A stretch of DNA of 64,000 bases from Glandiceps talaboti (Eukaryota; Hemichordata; Enteropneusta; Spengelidae), in NCBI RefSeq assembly GCF_964340395.1, contig NC_135569.1:107501-171500 (forward strand). Reading direction: 5' to 3'. A model generated the notes under the pieces. The model was not told where the DNA came from. It saw only the letters and a program-made list of their open reading frames with translations, and ran no database searches. Shown here in pieces: positions 21,885 through 64,000 of the stretch (within the stretch, counting starts at the first letter, position 1; each line of letters opens with the position of its first letter). The translations under genes and the position numbers were made by a program.

Positions 21885-22868
21885 TAGACTGTCGACAGTC
21901 GCTCGCGCCTTTTTTTCCTACGTTTTATCTAAACTCCGATCCGGCGCAACACTAGTATAATCGTGATATTGAGGGCCGAAGGCCCGAATGGTCGAGGGCC
22001 GAAGGCCCGAGCGAGTCGCTCGGGCCTTCGGCCCTCGATATCAGTTTGCGATTAGACTAGTGTTGCGCCGGATCGGAGTTTATTATTATTATTTAATTCT
22101 TAAAGAACGCACTACACATACGTCTCAGTGCATTGTACACAACAAAGTAAAAAAAAACACAAAAAAAACAACATAATTAATGTTCATGAAACAAAGGGAA
22201 ATAAAATGCAGTCAATACTGATAAAAAAGAGATCGAGGTAAGAACATATCAAAAATAGTCTAAGAGCAAAAAAAAAATTAAAACAGAAATTCATGTCCAA
22301 TTACGAATGAGGTCGAATATTAAAAGCCTTGGGAAAATATCATGAATGTACCTGTAAAATATGAGTTTAACAGAAATATTGCACAAAAAGATGCGTCTTC
22401 AAATGGCGTTTGAAACAATCAACCGTTTCGGCGGTGCGAATTTCTAGGGGCAAAAGGTTCCACAAAGCAGGAGCGCAGACAGAAAAAGCTCTTTGGCCAT
22501 ACATTCTATTGAATTTGCCTCTTGGTGGTACTAAGCGTAATGTATTCAATGATCGAAGATCTCTAGCTGGGACATACAACTCAATTAAATCTTTCAGATA
22601 CAATGGTGCGATTCCGTGTACAATTTTATACGTAAGTAACAAGACTTTGAATTTGATCCGTGCATCAATTGGCAGCCAATGTAAATCAACTAGGATGGGG
22701 GTAATGTGATCAAATTTGCGAGTGCGACTGACAAGGCGAGCGGCTGCATTTTGGATGGATTGAATGCGAGCAAGCTGGTCTTTCGAGATACCATGCAGGA
22801 GACTGTTATATATATAGTTTAGATAAAACGGAGGAAAAAAAAAGGCGCGAGCGACTGTCGACAGTCTA
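21885..22868. mobile_element. Foldback (MITE-like) element split by a LINE insertion
   Basis: The ends are inverted repeats: TAGACTGTCGACAGTCGCTC at 21,885 and its reverse complement ending at 22,868. The perfect 9-bp flanking duplication GAGTCTGCC lies at 21,876-21,884 and 22,869-22,877. The palindrome continues inward through CCGATCCGGCGCAACACTAG to a GC-rich centre (GGGCCGAAGGCCCGA near 21,972-22,040). The right arm is interrupted at 22,083-22,815 by a LINE fragment; without it the element is about 250 bp. No transposase is present. Confidence 0.85.
22083..22815 (-). mobile_element. 5'-truncated CR1/L2-type LINE fragment nested in foldback element
   Basis: The minus strand encodes a reverse-transcriptase C-terminus: YNSLLHGISKDQLARIQSIQ, NAAARLVS, DLHWLPIDARIKFKVLLLTY, LWNLLPLEIRTAE; stop at 22,367. 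The 3' UTR is about 280 bp and ends in an (AAT)n-type tail (22,083-22,096 on top as ttattattattt). It is flanked by the 6-bp duplication AGTTTA (22,077-22,082 and 22,816-22,821) inside the foldback arm, which proves it is the later insertion. Confidence 0.85.
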
Positions 22869-22877
22869 GAGTCTGCC

Positions 22878-23287
22878 CACTGGAACAGCAACGTCGATGT
22901 CGTAGCCAGTGAAGCGTTGCTCAAGACAGTCTAACATGTTTAGATATTGGATGACTATCATTCACATGGTCTCAAATAGAAGATTTGCACTAATTGTGCA
23001 TATAGCATGTCTCTCATGATTGTTTACGCCTTTTGTGTTTTGAATATCCCCAACCCCTATTTAGTCGACTGTCAGCTAGATGATATATCTTTCCTTTAAC
23101 ATTTATATTATTGTTGTTCTCACATTAACATACCTCATGATGCTCTGTTAACAGGGAAGAAAGTTTGTCAAAACATTTGGAAACAGTTTTGTTGAGACCA
23201 GTTTTCATGTATTATTATATCCACACGCACGTACGCACGCAAACTCTATATATACAGCACACCCAGAGAGTAGGCCTCAGAGTGTCT
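22878..23287. other. Unique non-coding sequence
   Basis: No gene recognised. The last part leads into the AT-microsatellite modules. Confidence 0.5.
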
Positions 23288-23405
23288 GATGATCGCACTA
23301 TGTGTGAATTTCCGAGTTACAACCAAGAAAGAGTTCCAGTACTACCAAAACTATTACGCTCTGCCACTGCGGTATAGAGCACTGTCTTAGCAGATTGATA
23401 CTCAC
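23288..23405 (+). repeat. Repeat module with degenerate hammerhead-like core
   Basis: Begins GTGTCTGATGATCGCAC, continues through a diverged CCGAGTTACAACCAAG block, TTCCAGTACTACCAAAACTA and CTCTGCCACTGCGGTATAGA, then enters (AT)n. It is the same module as in the inverted copies at 23.5-24.0 kb. Confidence 0.7.
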
Positions 23406-23409
23406 CGAG

Positions 23410-23712
<303 letters not shown>

Positions 23713-23801
<89 letters not shown>

Positions 23802-23814
23802 TATATATATATAT

Positions 23815-23818
<4 letters not shown>
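23713..23818. repeat. (AT)n microsatellite with a GTTATAT interruption
   Basis: AT tract bounded by CACCGAGCTATAT on the left and its inverted counterpart ATAACTCGGTGAG on the right, so the bordering modules are inverted with respect to each other. Confidence 0.95.
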
Positions 23819-24134
<316 letters not shown>

Positions 24135-25827
24135 GATGATACAACTTGCACCTGTGGATGAACCCATTATTGCTCCAGGCATTGGAATGTTGAAAACAAT
24201 TGAGTTGGATTAATAACACATGTCACAGCAGGTTGGAAGTAAAGAGACTTATAGTACATTTCATTATATGATAAGAACAGTTTTACGGCCTCTTTACATA
24301 CTTCATGTTCACAAACAAATTAGAAATTCCCCTGGCATTTCAAGTACATTGTAATACATAAAGAGGCCATAAAACTCTTCTTATGAAACCATGAAATGTA
24401 ATACAAGTCTCTGCTGTTCCATGATGTTGTTAATCCAGTTCATTTGTTTACTTTCCTTGATTGTAACAACTTCTGTTTGTCCTCTGTCTGATGTCGACAG
24501 TTGTACTACTTACCAATAGAAGAGAGCTCGATTAACTTGAAGAAGGAGGTAATCAATGAAATAACGTGTCTCACTGCGACCCAGTAGACTTTATTTTAGT
24601 TTTCATTGCTACAAATCCATTACCTGGGTTAAACATAAGAGCACTGTCATCAAACTTACTGCACACACCTAGCCCTTGTGAAGGATGTGGTGCAAAATAC
24701 AAATACCCGAAATGCCAACGTGTCTTGATCCATTGAGGCGTGGTGCTAAATACAAAATGACTTGATCCATCAAGACGCAATGGAGTCACCTAGATAGCAT
24801 TCTTTCCATACATGCCAATTCACCGGTTTCAAGTTTGTCCCCACTGGAGCTGTGGGTGGGGGTATTTATCTTCATTTTAATAAAACTCTTTTCTTATCAG
24901 TAATTCTGTTCTAGTTAGGTATGAGAAATCACTTACCATTGTAAAAATCGATCACCCGAGCGAGTGACCGAGCGAGCGAGCGACCAACCATCCAACCGAG
25001 CGAGCGAGCGAGGGAGCGAGCGACCAACCAACCAACCAACCAACCAACCAAACAAACTATCCTAGTATTGAATAAATGTTGAATATATTTTATTGATTAG
25101 TTCACCTGTCTATGTATCAATTAAGTAATCAACAACTTATTAAATTGATGTATCATTCAGTGGGATGTGGGATGGAGTATTGCCAATTACTCTCCTGGGA
25201 GACCGTTCGCTTTATACTTTTTGACAAAATCAAATGCAAGCCAGAGAATGCATCGCCACTTTACTCACTTTCCTTTGAACATGTTTACAACTTACTAGAG
25301 AGCATCTACACCCAATATAAATCAATAGCTGCTTTGACCTTTCACCTAGGCGTAAAGAATCCAACCACGCCCTCAACATAGTATGCGTATTCGATCGGAA
25401 CAACGGCGTTCTTTATGCCCAATTTAAGTAGTCTTTCACTACGCACTTAAAAAGTATGATATATGTATATGGTCGGAGAACAGGACAAAGGAGACTGACA
25501 CTTAGAGGATTAAATATGTTTTCAGGAGACAAGACTCGTCAACTTATTTTAGCGTTGTGTGTAAGACTCAAATTGTACCAATTTGTCATAGTTCGTGGGA
25601 CTGTCATATGACAGCCACTTTCTTTAGTATAAAACAATTATGAGATTACTAAAAGGATTAAAAGCAGATGATACAAAGATTACACACGTAGAAGGTCACA
25701 TTTTCCTCCCTATTTAGGATTTGTAAGTCTGGACTATTTCGATTTGGTACATGCAGCTGGGTACATGTACACCAAAGGTAGACCACCAACTCCATCCCTA
25801 CCTTCACACCCAAGCAACAGCACCGCT

Positions 25828-25830
<3 letters not shown>
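24135..25830. other. Unique non-coding sequence with small (GAGC)n/(CCAA)n patches
   Basis: No gene recognised. (CGAG)n and (CCAA)n tracts lie at about 24,955-25,055. The open frame at 25,112-25,381 has no splice context or known motif. Confidence 0.5.

Positions 25831-25912
<82 letters not shown>
25831..25912. repeat. (ATC)n microsatellite
   Basis: About 27 uninterrupted trinucleotides. Same repeat type as the LINE target at 9.1/15.3 kb, but with no insertion here. Confidence 0.95.
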
Positions 25913-26244
25913 AGAACCAACAACTGTACACGTTACACGTCATCTCTATCGAGCACCTCAGTGTCGTCGATTTTCGCCAACTTACTAGTAGTGATAATTG
26001 GTGTCAATCTAAGCCATCCTCGGGGTTAGGTAGGGTCATTACTAACAAAAACAACATCGAGAACGAGTATAAACGTATCAGGGATTGATAGCGGGTATAA
26101 GTCATGAGAGTATCAATCAAGTATCAATCTAGTCTATGCCTACAACGCCGGAACGTTTCCTTCTAGTTCAAACGAGTCGTACCAGATAGAAAGTCTTGTC
26201 CGGTCAAGCACGACACCATGTAAACGTGTTCAACCAAATGCTTT

Positions 26245-26336
<92 letters not shown>
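26245..26336. repeat. (TTTC)n microsatellite
   Basis: About 23 copies. The Lys-Glu-Arg frame on the minus strand is an artefact. Confidence 0.95.
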
Positions 26337-27171
26337 AAATTTACTTCTTTGCTTTCCAAAAATACATGACAAACTATAAGTATCATGAAATGATAAATGT
26401 ATCATTATGTCGAAAAGTTGTTATTTCAGAAAGTTTGATTTTCTCAGCGCAGATTTATGTAGTTTGTTCATTTCATGCCTACATATTTTTTGAACATACA
26501 CAAATGAGTCTGTCATTCGCAGAGGTATGCCATGTGATGAAACATTCTGCCATGACAACAGTAGTCTACGTAAATTTGTCAAACGGACATCAAATACGAA
26601 TGGTGTATTGGACAACTTTGTAGCTTTCTTTTCCATTGGCAACTATAATTTTATGCTGACTTAACGTTCGTGGACAGTACCGTAAAGGGGCCTGTGGTTT
26701 TACGACAATTCTAATTAGAGTAGCAAACTTAGGTCGCCGGTGGAAACAGGTGACTGAAACTTTATACCTGTACCGTTTTGCATATGCAAATATATTGTGA
26801 CATCATACCTACACAAGGTCAACTTCTGAAACTTGCACTATACAAGCTAAAACTCAGAGATCATTTTTTTAGCAAACCATGAGCAATCATCACCTTCTTC
26901 ATCAAACTGGTATCTTTTCCCAGCTTGAGTGGTGAAGTGGTACCGGATTGGCCTAGGTCACTAGTACTAAAACATACAAGAATGCGCTTTGTATATACAA
27001 GCCTGGATTTTTACCTTTAAAATGTTTACGACTGTTTGGTGGTAGTATATGGTTCATCATGAACATTTTCCGAACTTGTGTTGTGCGATATTGTTATGTG
27101 TTGTGCAGTCTATGTGACCAAAACTAACATCACATTACCGTACAAAGAAAACAAAACACAAATTTATGTTG
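26337..27171. other. Unique non-coding sequence
   Basis: No gene recognised; ends at a G homopolymer (27,171-27,183). Confidence 0.5.
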
Positions 27172-27216
27172 GGGGGGGGGGGGCTAAATCGAGGAGGGTC
27201 TAGCTTGCTTGCTTGT

Positions 27217-27218
27217 AT

Positions 27219-27268
<50 letters not shown>
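27217..27268. repeat. (GT)n microsatellite
   Basis: About 26 dinucleotide copies followed by two TATAGTGTGTG units. Confidence 0.9.
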
Positions 27269-27271
<3 letters not shown>

Positions 27272-27405
27272 GTGTGTGTATAGTGTGTGTCTGCATTTGA
27301 CTTGTATGTGTAGCTCTTACTTTTGACCCCAAACCCTTCTTTCCAATGACCAGTTATGTTTGCATGTCCATTTGTACTCTCATGAAAAGCCTATTTTTAT
27401 ATGTC

Positions 27406-27739
<334 letters not shown>

Positions 27740-27740
<1 letters not shown>

Positions 27741-28760
27741 TAATAATTCAAAAATATATAAGAAAATAGATCTTAGATGTTCATATTCGGATTCAGATTC
27801 AGTTTCTTTAAGTTTAAATATAACTCCTAAAACAGGGTAAAAAAAGAAAGCGGATATAAAGGATGGATAAAAAACAACACGATAAAAGAGAAAATCTAGA
27901 TGTCATTGCAAAGCATTACAAACATGATGTTGCTTTTATGTGAACAAGAACATTTTGATACATGTGTACTTAATGTGAATCATAAGATATGGATGGAATA
28001 TAATTGAGTATTTTGAAAGCAAAACTTGTCGTTTTTCATCGTGATAGAAAGTACCAGTTGTAAAAATAACTACACGAGTACCAAGAAGTCGCAATTGTGA
28101 ATAATCGTTATTGTTAGCGCCTTGAATTGAATATTGGACAATGTTCAAAAGCCGCACCCAATGTGAACACGTTCCGTGTCAAGTTTTGTTTGATCGATTC
28201 TAAATGTCAACTCCTAAAAATGCGAAACAACACTGCAATTCTATGTCGTGTTTTTAACGTGGGGAAATATTTAGGGCCTAAAGCGTAAACATTATTTTAA
28301 AAATGTAAGTTTTATCCGAAATACACAATCACGAGGCCAGAGTCAAAACTATTACGACTGTATTCGTCTTTGTTACTCGAGACATTCAATATTCAAAGTT
28401 AAAAGTTAAAATATATGGCATTAGATTTCAGTTGGTTCAACCCGTCACGACACTGTCAAATGTGCAGAGTTCTGTAAATGCGGGCGACTTCACAAAATAT
28501 TTTGATGCGAAAAAGTGAATAGTATTTTTGCCTTATGTATAACATTGACCTATTATATGCAAGCATGATGACGATAGTGAGTAGGGGTACTCAAGCGAAT
28601 CGTATTCATATTAAAATCGATTTGGGCGTGGGTCCCACCGGCTAGAACTAAACGTCAGAAGACCAGTTGCGCGGACCACCGTACTTGGGCTAAGTCGATC
28701 TGGACCGCTGTTTTGTGTGGTTGAGTTTTCAAGGGATGTTATTAATATCGGTGTAAACAC
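27740..28760. other. Upstream region of the mucin gene
   Basis: No coding feature. It should contain the promoter and 5' UTR of the gene starting at 28,761, but no clear TATA box or initiator could be assigned. The last 150 bp are more GC-rich than the surroundings. Confidence 0.4.
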
Positions 28761-63279
<34,519 letters not shown>

Positions 63280-63925
63280 CATATTAGAGATTGGAGAACG
63301 AGAGATGAGACTGTCGATGTACTGCAATTCATTACAATCGTTCAACACTCACAGATAACAGGAATTTGGCCTTGATTACCACTTGGAGTATGACTACGAA
63401 CACAAAACAATATTGTATTTTAGTAGGGAAAGTAAGCTACAATAGAAAAAAGACTGACTATCGCATATATTTATTTATATGGGTATTTTAATTTAGGTGT
63501 TTCAAGTTATGTATATTCAAAATGATTATTATATATCAAAGCACAAGTCACATTATTCCATTTACTTGGTGGGATAGACGAATGTTTCAATCATGCATCA
63601 TTTTTAACAAACTTTCTATATATATTTATTTATGAAAGATATATTTTTCTAATATCTAATCTATTGGGAGAATGTGGGAAATAGTCATTATCTGATGCTG
63701 TATAAATTAATTATGATTTATTGACATGTTTTCAGCATGGAATGTGATAATCGATGTTCTTATCTTTATATTTGTCAGGGTACGGTTTATGAGAACAAAG
63801 GTTGACAGTGGTTTACATTAGTTACTCTTGTGCATGTGTACTCTTAATGTGAAATACGCTTTAAACTTTTATTGCTACTTTGTTGAAGAAAATTCCACCC
63901 TAATCTCAGTTAAAATAAAAAAGAA
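63280..63925 (+). other. Probable 3' UTR
   Basis: AT-rich, non-coding, following the stop codon and ending at or beyond the AATAAA at 63,914. The real cleavage site is unknown. Confidence 0.5.
63914..63919 (+). promoter_or_regulatory. Candidate polyadenylation signal AATAAA
   Basis: AATAAA about 635 bp after the stop; a later signal outside the window is possible. Confidence 0.4.
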
Positions 63926-64000
63926 ATTGGGGTCATTGTTCAATATTTGAAATATAGGTCAAACATGGCTGCCTTATATTTTAAAGATTGATTGTCTCCT

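Noticed and set aside
25112-25381. 89-residue plus-strand frame
   Set aside because: No signal, domain or splice support; compatible with chance in AT-rich DNA.

Overview
The window is nuclear DNA from an animal, most likely a marine invertebrate. The evidence is GT-AG introns, phase-1 sushi (CCP) exons, non-LTR retrotransposons, tRNA-derived SINEs, inverted-repeat DNA elements and very many micro- and minisatellites. The species cannot be named from the sequence. No bacterial or organellar genes are seen.

Layout. 1-9 kb is intergenic or repeat DNA: a CR1/L2-type LINE fragment, a 35-bp and a 51-bp minisatellite, a 382-bp foldback element and a SINE fragment. 9.35-15.32 kb (minus strand) is an apparently complete Tx1/L1-type LINE with two open reading frames. 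It lies exactly between two (ATC)n tracts, apparently inside an older acidic coding sequence. 15.7-24.2 kb holds a 2.5-kb satellite of 50-bp units carrying telomere-like hexamers, a foldback element split by a LINE insertion, and AT-rich modules with hammerhead-like motifs. 24.2-28.7 kb is mostly simple repeats and unique non-coding sequence.

28,761-63,279 (plus strand) is one large gene assembled here by hand from 16 exons. All junctions are GT-AG, frame is kept throughout, and the model gives 3,900 residues. It encodes a cell-surface mucin: signal peptide, seven CCP-like modules with one unrecognised beta-rich module between the third and fourth, a Thr/Pro-rich mucin region of about 2,970 residues in a single 9-kb exon, a SEA-like module carrying a furin-type RQKR site, a short stalk, one membrane helix and a Tyr-containing cytoplasmic tail of about 125 residues. 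Its introns hold minisatellites, three short inverted-repeat elements with shared ends (two with perfect 9-bp target duplications plus a third), SINEs and a LINE remnant.

The strongest biology is this sushi-mucin-SEA receptor-like gene. Next are the microsatellite-embedded LINE, the set of elements with 9-bp target duplications, and the hammerhead-like repeats. Splice sites, domain names and element families were judged by eye; no database search was possible.
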